Source: Rubinisphaera italica | GTDB taxonomy: Bacteria > Planctomycetota > Planctomycetia > Planctomycetales > Planctomycetaceae | DNA length: 64,000 nt | Direction: 5' to 3' | Assembly (NCBI RefSeq): GCF_007859715.1 | Contig: NZ_SJPG01000001.1 | Coordinates: forward strand, 3,994,728 to 4,058,727 | Part shown: one piece after another, positions 7,891 through 18,400 of the stretch | How positions within the stretch are numbered: position 1 is the stretch's first letter | How the letters are laid out: the number at the start of each line of letters is the position of its first letter | Notes under the pieces: model-generated | Database searches by the model: none | Told to the model about the DNA's origin: nothing | The model's input: the letters and a program-made list of their open reading frames with translations, nothing else | Translations under genes and position numbers: made by a program

Positions 7891-9471
7891 TTACTTCTCC
7901 GCCCGACTCGTCACCGGCAAATCATCCGTTTCTGGATCTTCATCATTATTGTATCCCAGCCCGCCATCATCGCGCCCATTTTCGCCGACACTGTAAAGAG
8001 CGAATTCTCCGTCCTGAACCTGATACTGATAGGGTTCTTCAGAAAAAAGATCGAGTGCTTGTTCCGGGAGTGTTGCCGGATAGCTGCCTGTCTTCAGTTG
8101 AATTTCTTTGAGCTGTAAACCTAACAGACTCAGTTCGTAATAAGTCAGTGTTCGTGTTTCGGCTCGGGAACAGGAATCGATTGCGGGTAATAACATGCCG
8201 AGAAAGGCTCGGACGAATGTTTCGGTGATTTGTTCTTTGGAGATGCGATCTGCTCTGCGGGATTTTAGCATTCGCAATAAATTCGGATTGATCTCCCCCA
8301 AATTCAGCGATTCGTAATGAGCCTTCAGATTTTTAATCCGATCTTCCCGGCTCGACTCATTGAGAATCTGTACGACCTGGTCATAAGCAGAATTGACTTC
8401 TCTGAAAACCAGATCCCAATCCAGATTGGAATGCTGGCTGAGTTCTTCCAGAAGTTGCCCCTGGGAAGCACCTGCAGAAAGTGACTCCAAAGTTTCAGCA
8501 TCTAATCGAGTGGTTGCGACCTGCTGCAGCATTTGCAGTGCGAGAAATCGTTCTCCCAGATCCAACGGCTTTGTCAGACTCGGAAAGGACTCTATTCCTG
8601 TCAGTTGTTGAATATACTTCTGGCAAACGTCCAGCGGCAAATCGGGTTGCTGGATGAGCCGATTGTCGCCCTGAAATGCAATCCCTTCCAGCGCATATCC
8701 AACAAGATTTTCGACCAGCGTTGCTCCCTGGGCAATTTTTCTAGCAAAACGATGCAATGTCAGTAAATCATCAGCAGCGGCCTGATAGTTCTTCTCTCCC
8801 AGATGCAGCATGGCCCTTGCCACCAGACAGCGACCAATTTCCCGACTCGCCTGGACATCCGGAAGAAGAGCGTAAACCAGCAGATCTTCATGTTCCTCAT
8901 CGGAAATGATTGGTCGGAAGTAGCCCGGTTTTAACACCGCTTCAGAGACGAGATCCAAAGCGGTCTCATTCAATTCAATCCAGAGAGCCGCATTCGGAAG
9001 TTCATTCTTTCGCCAGAGGCGATCCATCGCCCGATCCTGAATTTCAAAAAAATCTTTGAACTCGCTCCCTTCGGCTGGTGCCTCAAAACCGTAGCCTTCT
9101 TTTCCGAATGAAACTGCTCCGGGAGCATCAGCAGGCAAGGGTGTGACGCCCATTGCTTCGCACAGCCGAACATGAAAATCATATTCCATTCCATCGGGAT
9201 TCGGGCCGATCGCTTTGACAATCAGAACGGCAGCATTGTTTTCCGGAGTGACGCCACCCTTAAGGGCATTGTTCAGAGCGGCCGTATAATCGACGGTGCC
9301 GTCCTCCCGTATTGGCTTTATTGCACGAGTTGTTTCTGGAGAAACCGGAATCTTACCTGGCTTAGCCTGTGAATTTTGATCATCAGCCAAGGCGGTCATA
9401 CACAATATCGGTAATAACAATGCAACAAGGAGAATTCGATTCCAAATAATGATGAACATCGTATTGAGCAC
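7891..9471 (-). CDS. Secreted planctomycete protein of unknown function
   Basis: The 526-residue protein has an N-terminal signal peptide (hydrophobic residues about 6-28, then LADDQN). The middle is alpha-helical, with tetratricopeptide-like stretches such as MLHLGEKNYQAAADDLLTLHRFA. The end reads YQYQVQDGEFALYSVGENGRDDGG, and a 'LYSVG.NG.DDGG' tail is frequent in exported planctomycete proteins, where it looks like the C-terminal strand pair of pilin-type folds. No enzyme motif is seen. A second ATG four codons in (9459) is an alternative start. A family C palindrome follows the stop. I do not recognise a named family. Confidence 0.7.
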   Translation of the reverse strand: MLNTMFIIIWNRILLVALLLPILCMTALADDQNSQAKPGKIPVSPETTRAIKPIREDGTVDYTAALNNALKGGVTPENNAAVLIVKAIGPNPDGMEYDFHVRLCEAMGVTPLPADAPGAVSFGKEGYGFEAPAEGSEFKDFFEIQDRAMDRLWRKNELPNAALWIELNETALDLVSEAVLKPGYFRPIISDEEHEDLLVYALLPDVQASREIGRCLVARAMLHLGEKNYQAAADDLLTLHRFARKIAQGATLVENLVGYALEGIAFQGDNRLIQQPDLPLDVCQKYIQQLTGIESFPSLTKPLDLGERFLALQMLQQVATTRLDAETLESLSAGASQGQLLEELSQHSNLDWDLVFREVNSAYDQVVQILNESSREDRIKNLKAHYESLNLGEINPNLLRMLKSRRADRISKEQITETFVRAFLGMLLPAIDSCSRAETRTLTYYELSLLGLQLKEIQLKTGSYPATLPEQALDLFSEEPYQYQVQDGEFALYSVGENGRDDGGLGYNNDEDPETDDLPVTSRAEK

Positions 9472-9643
9472 CCGACAAGAGTTATGGCGAAGTTTTGAAT
9501 AGATCAGCAGTCACTCTATGACAAGATATTTACGTGATTTTGTCTGGAAAAAATAAACCAGGAGAAAATATTTTTGTAACGCACAAAGTATACGATCATT
9601 CTACTTAGAAATTCGTGTTAATTTTGCAGTTTATTCAACATCA

Positions 9644-10174
9644 CTAACGACGATAATTTTGCACGTATTGCTGAAGACTCGTCTCATTCAAAACCACTGG
9701 AGTTTCCTGCAAGGCTCGCGAACAGGCTTCATAAATCGAATATTCTTGCCGAAAATATTCAGGGAACTCACCGGGGAACTCTTCGCAGTCAAAGGCTGAA
9801 AAAAGCAGTAAGGCCGTCTGATGGTTTGCTAATAACTTCATGACCTGCATTCGATCCTCAGGAAAAACAGGTGGCTCAACAGCTGGTTCTAGAATGGAAA
9901 TGATTAATGCCGATGAAATTTTATCATCCTCAGAAAACTGATCCGCCATTCTGAGAACCCATTGCCAGAGATATTCCTTGTGGATGCGACCCGACATCAA
10001 ATGAGAAACATGAGTCAGTATTTGAGCATGCGATTGAAACTCAGGATTGGATAATTTTGTTTCGTATTCCTTGAGAAGAAGATGCAACTGTTGCAGATAC
10101 TTTTGGTTCATTTCCTCTAACTTCATGGAACTTTTAAGAAATCCTTCCTCAATCTCTTCATCCCAATAACACAT
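9644..10174 (-). CDS. Hypothetical protein, acidic and helical
   Basis: The 176-residue protein has no signal peptide, no membrane segment and no motif I recognise. It is acidic and largely helical by composition, with a leucine-rich N-terminal region (YLQQLHLLLKEYETKL) that could form a short coiled coil. It lies between the secreted protein at 7891 and the sigma54-type activator at 10307, all on the minus strand, with gaps of 130-170 bases, so it is probably transcribed on its own. Later in-frame ATG codons exist; the first is kept because the helical region begins there. Whether it is expressed cannot be judged from the sequence. Confidence 0.55.
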   Translation of the reverse strand: MCYWDEEIEEGFLKSSMKLEEMNQKYLQQLHLLLKEYETKLSNPEFQSHAQILTHVSHLMSGRIHKEYLWQWVLRMADQFSEDDKISSALIISILEPAVEPPVFPEDRMQVMKLLANHQTALLLFSAFDCEEFPGEFPEYFRQEYSIYEACSRALQETPVVLNETSLQQYVQNYRR

Positions 10175-10259
10175 GGCAAATTTAATTCTTCATATCAATA
10201 TGTGCAAAACGAAAGAATAAACAATACACGTAATGCACAAGTTGCTCGCGGCTTAAAAA

Positions 10260-10293
10260 CATCCGTGTTTATCCGCGCATATCTGCGGTTCAA
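10260..10293. repeat. Intergenic repeat family H (ATCCGTGTTTATCCGCG)
   Basis: The stretch ATCCGTGTTTATCCGCG followed by ATCTGCGGTTCAA matches the inverted pair at 39179-39245. It lies in the 132-base gap between the hypothetical protein and the activator gene. Confidence 0.6.
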
Positions 10294-10306
10294 AAACAAA
10301 TAGAAC

Positions 10307-11854
10307 CTAATTTCCAGCCTCAATCGCCTTCAATAACTCTTCATCAATCTTACTCTTGACGGTCCTCCGATCCAGCCCCACCAGATTCGCAGTTCCTTCA
10401 TAGGTTCCTTCTGCTGCATACACCCAGGTCACGTATTTGCTGACCAGTTCCTCAGCAGTCCATTGCCGTTTTTCAGCGGCCTTCAACCAGGCAAGATGCA
10501 CGGGGGTGGATTCCTCTTTTTTCGAGGTTTGATAAGGTTGATAGCAATTGCGGATCATCAGATTCCTGACACACTGTTCCAGTTCCCGGATATTGCCGGG
10601 CCAGGTGTAATTGGTGGGCATCGAATTGTTGATCCATTGTTCTGCCTCCTCGGCTATGGAATCGGCTTCTTCGCCGGCAATGCGTTGAGCAAGAAGTTGG
10701 ATCAATCCCGATAACGCCTGCGGGCGATCTGTCAGTTGTTCGTGCAGGCTGGGTGTCTGAATATGATCGGCGCAAAGTCTGTAATACAAATCGCGACGGA
10801 ACTGCCCCGCTTCCATCTCCTCACCCAGATCGCGATTAGTCGCAGTGATCAGTTTTCCGAGAAACGGTCGTTCTTCGGTTTCCCCCAGACGTGTGTAAGC
10901 CCGCGACTGCACAACCCGCAATAACTTGACCTGAATCGCCAGATCGAGTTCGCCAATTTCATCCAGAAAAACAGCTCCCCACGGCGGACACTTTTCAAGC
11001 CAGCCTGCTCGGTCGGAAATGGCTCCCGTGAACGCCCCCTTACGATGTCCAAACAATTCTGATTCGATGAGAGTCGGCGAAAGAGCAGAGAGATTCAAAG
11101 CGATGAAGGAGTCGTCCACTTTGCCCGCGAAGGTTTCGCGATCCGTATCGAATGCAACATATTGGGAAAGCCCGATCGCCCGTGCGACCAACTCTTTACC
11201 GGTGCCGGAAGGGCCCGTGATTAGTGTGGCGACATCGGACATCTTTGCGAACAGCGTACGACGATAGCGTCGCATGTTGTGAGTAAAAATCGACTGCCAC
11301 ACCTCGGCTCGCAATTGGGCAGCTGGCTGAGATTCGCCCAGAATAAAGTGAAAGATGTGCCGAAACGCCCGCCGGACTTGATCCAGGCAGGCAAACATGT
11401 GACCGGGAGATTGCGAATGCAAACCAGGTCGTCCCGGCAATTCCAGATAGTAATCGAAGTCAGTCCGAAATGAATTCCAGTTTTTTTTAACTTGCCGGGA
11501 GCTGACCGATTCCTGACTTCCAACCAGCGAAGCGAAATAACGATAATACAGCACATAAGTGACAGCATCTTCATAATGACGTGCGGTCTCATCATTCAGC
11601 TCATGACCGTCCAGCAGGGCGGCGCGAATACGATCAACCAGTTGATTGGCGGCTTCTGTCAACGACACCACATTCGGCCGATCCGCTTCGAGCCATTGCG
11701 TCGTCCGACTCCAGGCAATCTCATCTTCGGGCACAAATTTCTCACGCAACGCGGCTCTCTCAAATTCAATCCGCTCAGGCTCAAACGGATTGCAATACGT
11801 CAAATTGGAGAGAATCGACAACAAACGCAAATCGTTCTGGGACAGTTCTGGCAT
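10307..11854 (-). CDS. Sigma54-dependent transcriptional activator (bacterial enhancer-binding protein)
   Basis: The 515-residue protein has an unrecognised N-terminal region of about 190 residues, with no receiver, PAS or GAF hallmark. An AAA+ domain follows, with Walker A GPSGTGKE (214-221), ELFGHRKGAFTGA ending at 278, Walker B AVFLDEIGEL (294-303) and the arginine-finger segment RRDLYYRL (353-360). The GAFTGA loop that contacts sigma54 is intact. The C-terminus (about 475-505) carries a Fis-type helix-turn-helix with ANLVGLDRRTVKSKI. The protein should bind an upstream site and remodel sigma54 polymerase. A 30-bp palindrome lies 66 bases before its start codon, and a candidate -24/-12 promoter faces the divergent membrane-protein gene. 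Its signal is unknown. Confidence 0.85.
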   Translation of the reverse strand: MPELSQNDLRLLSILSNLTYCNPFEPERIEFERAALREKFVPEDEIAWSRTTQWLEADRPNVVSLTEAANQLVDRIRAALLDGHELNDETARHYEDAVTYVLYYRYFASLVGSQESVSSRQVKKNWNSFRTDFDYYLELPGRPGLHSQSPGHMFACLDQVRRAFRHIFHFILGESQPAAQLRAEVWQSIFTHNMRRYRRTLFAKMSDVATLITGPSGTGKELVARAIGLSQYVAFDTDRETFAGKVDDSFIALNLSALSPTLIESELFGHRKGAFTGAISDRAGWLEKCPPWGAVFLDEIGELDLAIQVKLLRVVQSRAYTRLGETEERPFLGKLITATNRDLGEEMEAGQFRRDLYYRLCADHIQTPSLHEQLTDRPQALSGLIQLLAQRIAGEEADSIAEEAEQWINNSMPTNYTWPGNIRELEQCVRNLMIRNCYQPYQTSKKEESTPVHLAWLKAAEKRQWTAEELVSKYVTWVYAAEGTYEGTANLVGLDRRTVKSKIDEELLKAIEAGN

Positions 11855-11919
11855 ATATCGACCACCTTTGAATGACTAAACGATCCCTGATTACTCCGGA
11901 AACCACAACCTTCAATGTA

Positions 11920-11949
11920 CATTCATTGCATGCCCGCATGCAATGAATG
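11920..11949. promoter_or_regulatory. Perfect 30-bp palindrome, probable activator binding site
   Basis: The arms at 11920-11933 and 11936-11949 (CATTCATTGCATGC and its complement) match over 14 bp with a CC spacer. No T-tract follows, so it is not a terminator. It lies between the activator gene and the divergent membrane-protein gene, about 90 bp upstream of the candidate -24/-12 element. That is the usual place for an enhancer of a sigma54 promoter, and it could also serve autoregulation. Confidence 0.7.
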
Positions 11950-12038
11950 CCTGCTCCCTCACTGTAAAACATTATCCCCAGGTAATGCAAATGCCATAAA
12001 TCACTTCAAGGTAAGGAGATAAGGAGTTCACTCCAAAA

Positions 12039-12056
12039 CCGGCACAGTTGCTGCTT
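12039..12056 (+). promoter_or_regulatory. Candidate sigma54 (-24/-12) promoter
   Basis: CCGGCACAGTTGCTGCTT has the invariant GG (12041-12042), exactly ten bases, then GC (12053-12054), and shares GGCAC with the consensus TGGCAC-N5-TTGC. It would start RNA near 12066, about 83 bases before the ATG of the membrane protein. The T before GG and one T before GC are not conserved, so the match is good but not perfect. Confidence 0.55.
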
Positions 12057-12148
12057 AAGAAGAGATATCGATTCGCGTTGCTGGTTTGGGATGCCGGCTT
12101 GTTAATGACACGCGAACGAATCACACCTTGCCTTAGGGGAACTCATTG

Positions 12149-14995
12149 ATGTCTGCCTCACTCGAAGATTACCAGTTTGCGATTGATTTCTGTCGCAAAC
12201 AATTCCGGAACTGGTACGAAAACGACCTGCTCAACTATCAGCAGTTTCAGCAGATACTGCGTCACTACGAAAACGAATCAGCACAACTCACGGAGTCGCT
12301 GGAATCTGCCCGACCTCTGCCGGAAGCCCGCCCTTGTTCGCCTCACCTGATTGACGTGGAACGACGTGCCCGGGCTCACGAATACCTGTCTCAGGATTTG
12401 CGATTCTTTCAATCACAACAATATCTCCCCGAAACCTCCGCGCAGGTTTTTCTGAGAAAGGTTTCTATCAGTTATTCAGATTTACGCAAACAGCTGGATC
12501 AGAAATCGCCAGTCGCAAAGCCGCAGGAGAGTCTACCGAAGTTGAGTCTCATTGAGCGGATGCTCGACCCGAAAAGCCTGCATGCGTTGATGATGAGTGG
12601 CGGCGGATTGCTGGTGATTGGGCTGGTGATCTGGCTGTGGTCGATTGGCGTTTTTGAAAACTCACTGGTTGTCGCGGTTTGTCTGGGAACTGCCAATTTT
12701 GTAATGATTGGCGGAGGAGCCGCACTGGCACGATTGACTCGATATTTAACAGCCGGCCGAAGCATCGCCTTACTCGGCTGCCTGATCATGCCCTTGAATC
12801 TCTGGTTCTACGATGCACAGGGGTTGATCACGCTTGCTCACGGAGGCCATCTCTGGATTCCGGCCCTTGTCTGCTGTCTCATTTATGCAGCCATTGCTCG
12901 AATTCTCAAAGACGCATTATTCGTCTACACCCTCGTCGGCGGCATCGCCATGACGGGCCTTTTGTTTCTGGCCGACCAGCAAGTGGGGCGGTTCTGGGAA
13001 ATCATTTCTCCCGCTTCTTTGCTGATTGTTCTGGGCATGATCTGCGTGCATCTCGAAAGATTGTTCGATGAGGCCGCAGAAATCTTCAAGCGGTCGACCT
13101 TCGGCAAAGCCTTCTTCCGCTCCGGTCATATCGTGATGGTTGCTGGATTGGCAGTCTTGTTTGGCGGACGCGTTGTTGGACTGTTGTTCGATCCGATTTT
13201 CGCTCAACTCGACTGGTTCCCGATTCCCGATGTCGCTGTGCTGCGTCACGTGCAGTTCATCGCATTGATGCTGACCTGCGGAGCCACCTACACGTATCTT
13301 TATTCACACTTTACCGTCAAACAGGCAGGACGATTCATTTATGCGGCTCTACTGACACTCATCTGGACAGAAATCATTCTGCTTGATCTGCTGGCCATTC
13401 CTGTGACTGAACAGGCTCTGCTTCTTGTCGTTGCCTTTACCGCCTTGTTGACGAGTACCACTGGATTGATCTCAACACGACTACGCAAAGATGAAAATGG
13501 TCAGATGACTGCTCAACAGCCTTCATCCATCGTTCGGATTGCAGGGGGCTCGCTCACGATGATCGCTGTGATCATGGGCTCACTCGAATTCCTGCGTTGG
13601 ACTATGGGATCCGTTTTTGTCCAGACGGCTTTTCAGTTCGATTGGATCGCCGTGCTGACGATGGCGATCACGGCAATATCCGCTGCATTGATGTCTGTGA
13701 CCCTGTCGCGAACGAATCGTAAATCAAGTGGCGAGTTTTATCTTGATGTGACAGCCGTTCCATCAATGATTGCCCTGCTGAGTGGATTGCATCTGGCTGG
13801 ATTGGCCTGGGTTTATGTCCTGCCGATTGTTGCTGCGGTTATTGGAATTGGTCTGCTGGCCACTCGTTACCAAACGGACTCCAGTATGAGCAAAGCGTGC
13901 TTGCGAGTTCTGGAAGTCAGTTCAGCTCTGTTAATGACTGTGGGAGTTGGTAGCTGGATTGGTCATTTTGAATACATCCCCTCTGAATTTTACGCGACCT
14001 GCTTCCGAGTTTTGTTTGCTGCTGAAATGGCGGTCATCTTCGGCTGCTTCTCGGTTGTGAGTAAACGCGGGACTTATGTCGTGCTTTCAGCGGTTTCCGC
14101 CTGGGCTGCAGTTTGGAAATTACTGGTTGTGGTCGGCTTTATCACATACGCCCCAATGCTGGCCGCCAGTTTAATTGGTTTGATTGCCGTCTTCTGCAGT
14201 CTTCAACTGAAGCAGAAAAGCCGACTGCTGGCTGTCTGTTTACGGGATTCCGGCCTGTCTGCAATCACGATTGGCGGATTAGCTGGAATGCTGTTAACCG
14301 TCAATCGGGTGATTGGTGGCGATGCTCAATGGGCCTTGCTCGGCTTGATGGCTGGTCAAGCCGTGGCTGCTTTCCTGGCAAGCTCCCTTGTCAAAGCGAA
14401 TGGGAAGAGTCGGGGCCTGATTGTCATTGGAATTCTGCATCTGATAACGGGCTTCCTTGTCATCAACGACCTGTCAGTGCTGACATTCTTCCAGAGAATG
14501 GAAATTTTCAGCATCGCAGCTGGAATTCTGATGTTGGTCGCCGGTCATTTGGGATGGCATCGGGAAACTGATGAAGATAACGATGGACTCGTCAGTCTGA
14601 ATCTGGTTCTGGGCAGCCTGCTGGCTGCGGGTCCACTCCTGTTGGGCTTGCTCAGCCAGCGTTTCATGGGCGATGCTCCTGCCTGGGGCTGGATCATGTT
14701 CCACGAAATCGGCACCTTGACAATCGGCCTAACTCTGCTCGGAGCCGGCATCCTGTGCCGGATTCGCAGCACAACACTGGCCGGCATGAGTTCGCTGATT
14801 ATCTATCTGATCAGCCTGATCGCCCTGATTCATGTTCCCGATCAACTGCAGACCGTTTCTGTTTATATGATGGTTGGCGGAGCGACTTTCTTTGGAGTCG
14901 CGGTGATGTTGAGTGTTTACCGGGACCGATTGCTGATGGTTCCGGATCGCATTCGTAATGGAGAAGGTGTGTTCAGCGTTTTGAAATGGAGATAA
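12149..14995 (+). CDS. Large polytopic membrane protein of unknown function
   Basis: The 948-residue protein has a soluble helical N-terminus of about 140 residues (Gln/Tyr/Arg-rich), then roughly two dozen hydrophobic segments to the C-terminus, starting at ALMMSGGGLLVIGLVIWLW. Short polar loops separate them and no catalytic or transporter signature is visible. It looks like the large DUF2157-like membrane proteins, but I cannot assign a family. The ATG at 12149 has AGGGGA 8-13 bases upstream and is preferred over the TTG one codon earlier. It is divergent from a sigma54 activator gene and preceded by a candidate -24/-12 promoter and palindrome, so conditional expression is likely. A hairpin with a T-rich tail follows at 15037. 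Confidence 0.75.
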   Translation: MSASLEDYQFAIDFCRKQFRNWYENDLLNYQQFQQILRHYENESAQLTESLESARPLPEARPCSPHLIDVERRARAHEYLSQDLRFFQSQQYLPETSAQVFLRKVSISYSDLRKQLDQKSPVAKPQESLPKLSLIERMLDPKSLHALMMSGGGLLVIGLVIWLWSIGVFENSLVVAVCLGTANFVMIGGGAALARLTRYLTAGRSIALLGCLIMPLNLWFYDAQGLITLAHGGHLWIPALVCCLIYAAIARILKDALFVYTLVGGIAMTGLLFLADQQVGRFWEIISPASLLIVLGMICVHLERLFDEAAEIFKRSTFGKAFFRSGHIVMVAGLAVLFGGRVVGLLFDPIFAQLDWFPIPDVAVLRHVQFIALMLTCGATYTYLYSHFTVKQAGRFIYAALLTLIWTEIILLDLLAIPVTEQALLLVVAFTALLTSTTGLISTRLRKDENGQMTAQQPSSIVRIAGGSLTMIAVIMGSLEFLRWTMGSVFVQTAFQFDWIAVLTMAITAISAALMSVTLSRTNRKSSGEFYLDVTAVPSMIALLSGLHLAGLAWVYVLPIVAAVIGIGLLATRYQTDSSMSKACLRVLEVSSALLMTVGVGSWIGHFEYIPSEFYATCFRVLFAAEMAVIFGCFSVVSKRGTYVVLSAVSAWAAVWKLLVVVGFITYAPMLAASLIGLIAVFCSLQLKQKSRLLAVCLRDSGLSAITIGGLAGMLLTVNRVIGGDAQWALLGLMAGQAVAAFLASSLVKANGKSRGLIVIGILHLITGFLVINDLSVLTFFQRMEIFSIAAGILMLVAGHLGWHRETDEDNDGLVSLNLVLGSLLAAGPLLLGLLSQRFMGDAPAWGWIMFHEIGTLTIGLTLLGAGILCRIRSTTLAGMSSLIIYLISLIALIHVPDQLQTVSVYMMVGGATFFGVAVMLSVYRDRLLMVPDRIRNGEGVFSVLKWR

Positions 14996-15036
14996 GGCAA
15001 GGCGTAGTGATTGCTTCCCACGATCACTCACCTGAG

Positions 15037-15079
15037 TCACCCGTCAAAGTCCTTTTGGATTCTGGCGGGTGATATTTTT
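15037..15079 (+). terminator. Rho-independent terminator after the membrane-protein gene
   Basis: The arms TCACCCGTCA (15037-15046) and TGGCGGGTGA (15063-15072) pair with one G-T wobble. They are followed by TATTTTTATTTT. It lies 42 bases after the stop of the 948-residue membrane protein. Confidence 0.65.
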
Positions 15080-15088
15080 ATTTTATAA

Positions 15089-15117
15089 GAACCGCCAAGA
15101 CGCCAAGGTATTGAGGA
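15089..15117. repeat. Intergenic repeat family I (AACCGCCAAGACGCCAAGG)
   Basis: GAACCGCCAAGACGCCAAGG at this position matches AACCGCAAAGACGTCAAGG at 33338-33370. Both copies are between genes. Confidence 0.5.
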
Positions 15118-15150
15118 GTATGAGAATCCCTAAAAAACATAAGACTAAAA

Positions 15151-15270
15151 CTGTCCCCTCTCCCCGGGGAGAGGGCCAGAGTGAGGGGAAATCGGCGTAG
15201 TTTTCAATTAGAGCGTCGAAGGACGCCCCTCATCCGGCCTTTGGCCACCTCTCCCCCAGGAGAAGGAAAG
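15151..15270. repeat. Intergenic repeat family G (CCCCTCATCCGGCC type), facing pair
   Basis: A left part (CTGTCCCCTCTCCCCGGGG, then GTGAGGGG) and a right part (CGCCCCTCATCCGGCC, then CACCTCTCCCCCAGGAGAAG) can pair with each other. A second copy is at 40180-40349. Apart from this, family I and the terminator, I see no gene in the 444-base gap from 14996 to 15439; open frames there are read through repeat sequence. Confidence 0.75.
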
Positions 15271-15439
15271 AAATCCGCTCCTCGTGGACAACAAAAGAAT
15301 TTCACATATTTCAGCAGTCGCTTGAGCCAGGGGAGAGAATCTGAGACGATAATCGTTGCGAGATCATTTCCCACTCTTGGGAAATCTGTTGAACCTCGCT
15401 CATCTTTAAAATTATCCACCTGATTAATACGAGTCATTC

Positions 15440-18400
15440 ATGTATCACAAATTGCTCTCATTTGTTTTGTTTCAGATTCTCATTCTGAGTACGACCAGCC
15501 TGCCCGCTCAGCGGGGGCTAACCGAAGTTCCTGATCCGAATCCGGAAAAGGAGCAGGCTTCATTTCAGGTGGCCGATGGTTTTGAAGTGAATCTTTTTGC
15601 AGCTGAGCCGATGATTGCCAAGCCGACGCAAATGAACTGGGATACTCAGGGACGACTCTGGGTGTCGACCAGCGAAACGTATCCGCATGTCAAACCGGGC
15701 GAAGATGCCAACGATAAAGTGATGGTTCTCGAAGATACCGATCATGATGGCGTTGCTGACAAATCGACTGTTTTCGCTGATGGGTTACTGTTGCCGACCG
15801 CGATTCTGCCTGGTGATGGTGGTGTGTATGTCGCCAATTCCACAGAGTTACTGCATCTCAAAGATAACGATGGCGATGGCAAAGCCGACGAAACTCGAAT
15901 CGTGTTGAGCGGCTTCGGCACGGAAGACACGCATCATATTATTCACACATTGAAACGCGGACCAGATGGCGATATCTATTTCAATCAATCGATTTACACG
16001 CATTCGCACGTCGAAACTCCATATGGTGTGAAACGCTTACTGGCCGGTGGAACCTGGAAGTTTGATACGAAGACGCTTGAACTGGACGTCTACTCGCGTG
16101 GACTGGTCAATCCGTGGGGGCTGGTGTTTGATCCGTGGGGGCAAACCTTTGAAACCGATGGAGCCGGCGGACAGGGGTTGAATTATGTCTTTCCCGATAC
16201 TGTCATGTTCACAGCTGCGAATGCCGAGCGAACCGTAACGGGACTGAGTCCCGGTCAACCGAAGCATTGTGGACTGGAGTTGCTGACGGGAGATCATCTT
16301 CCCGAAGGATGGTCAGGACGGTATGTCACGAATGATTTCCGGGGCAATCGGGTCAACAGTTTTGAACTCTCTGAATCGGGTAGCGGATATATTGCTCGTC
16401 AAACCGATAACCTGCTCACCTCGAATTATGTCTCCTTCCGCCCGATTGATATTCTGATGGGACCTGATGGGGGTATTTATGTGGCCGATTGGTATAACCC
16501 GATTATCCAGCATGGGGAAGTCGATTTCCGTGACGAACGACGTGATCACGAACATGGCCGGATCTGGCGAATTGTGCCGAAGGATTACAAGCCCGAGTCA
16601 ATCACGCTGCCAGCCGAGGCGGAAATTGGGACGCTGGTCGATCAGCTGTGTAGCGATCAAAAGTGGTATCGCGATCAGGCTCGCTATGAATTATCATCGA
16701 GAAAGCCGGAGCACGTCTTTTTGATTCTTGATGAAGAAGCCGTCGATTCACATAAACCCTGGAACGAAGCCCAATTGAAATTGTCCGGGCTTTGGCTGTC
16801 AGAGGATTGGAATCTGCCGGAAGAAATACAGAGCCGTCTGCCCAAACTGCTGACGTATGATAATCCTCAAATGGAGAAGAGCGCGAATGTTCAAGCGGCT
16901 GCGGTGAGAATTGCGGGGGCTCATCCTGAGTTTGAAGATTGGATGGACTGGATGAAAGCTGCCATTGAAGATCCTCATGCGCAAGTTCGACTGGAAGCCG
17001 TACATGCATTAAGACATGCAGGCACGCTGGAAGCGATTCGCCTGGCCGCGACTGCTGTTCGTGAGGAGAATGATCGATTTTTGGAATTTTCTCTCTGGCA
17101 GACTTTCCGGGAAACGGAATCTGTCTGGCTGGAATCGTTTCTGGCTGACCCGAATTCGATGAGTAGCAATCCGAACACTCTGCTGACGATTGCCAATGCC
17201 GCACGATCCGCTGAGGTTGTCGATCCGATACTCAAGCTCTGGCAGGAAGAAGTAATTCCTGCAGAAAAGACTTCTGAGGTATTGAGCCTGATTGCTGAAC
17301 GTGGAAATACTTCCTATCTCCAACAACTTTGGAGTGTTAGCCAGCAACCGAATTCGCCTCATACATTAGCAATTCTGAATACTCTGGTGAATGCAGCCGA
17401 GAGACGGAAAATCAAGCCGAATGTCTCTGATGAGGATTTGATGGCGTTGCTGAAATCGAAGAATGGTCAGATTCAAATTCTTGGTTGTCGTCTGGCTGGA
17501 TTATGGAAAGTCGAAGCGAGTCGATCGGTTTTGAAAACTCTGGCTAATAAAGAAACACAACCTCGCAGCTTACGCAAGACGGCTCTTCAGTCTCTCGCTC
17601 AACTGGGGGGACCGGATAGTCGGGATTACCTGCTTTCGATAGCCAAAGGTGAACAACTCAAAGCGTTACAGGTCGATGGGATTGAAGCGTTGGCTTCGAT
17701 GAATTTGAATCTTGCCGTGCAGGCGGCTGTCGAAACACTCAGTCAGACAGATTCTGCAGCCGAAGTGAATGCAATCCTGAACCCTCTGCTCTCAACAAAG
17801 CAGGGGCCGAATCTCTTAACCAGAGCTCTGCAGGATGCCCATTGGAACGCCGATGTCGCCACCGCAGCAGTGCGAATGGCGAGCAGTTTGCCGCAACAGA
17901 ATCTCGCACTGGTGAGTGCTATTCGCAAAGCGGGGTCGTTGGAAGCAATGAAAGCCGAGCTCACTGCAGCCGAGATGCAGGAACTGGTTTCAGAGATTAC
18001 CAGTCAGGGGAATGTTCATCGCGGCGAAGAAATTTATCGGCGGGAAAAGCTGCTCTGTATGAAGTGTCATGCTATCGGCGGAGCGGGCGGAAAAGTCGGG
18101 CCTGATCTTTCAAGCATCGGAGCCAGTGCGCCGGTCGATTATCTTGTCGAGTCGCTACTTGTCCCAAGTAAGAAAATCAAGGAAGGCTATCACGCAGTTC
18201 AGGTCGTTACGATCGACGGCATCGTCCTGGCTGGTGTGCCGATTCTGGAAAATCAGAATGAAATTCATATCCGCGATGCTGAAGGGAAAGTGAATGTGGT
18301 TCCTGTCGAAGATATCGAATTGAAAAAGAATTCAACGGTTTCCCTGATGCCTGCTGATCTCGTTGGAAAACTCCGCCGGGACGAACTTGTCGATCTCGTC

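Noticed and set aside
11920..11949. Reading the 30-bp palindrome as a terminator
   Set aside because: There is no T-tract on either strand, and it lies upstream of two divergent starts.
15181..15437. Open frames of about 80 codons on both strands upstream of the PVC-type cytochrome gene
   Set aside because: They run through family G repeat DNA (Arg/Pro-rich translation) and have no ribosome site; treated as shadows of the repeat.
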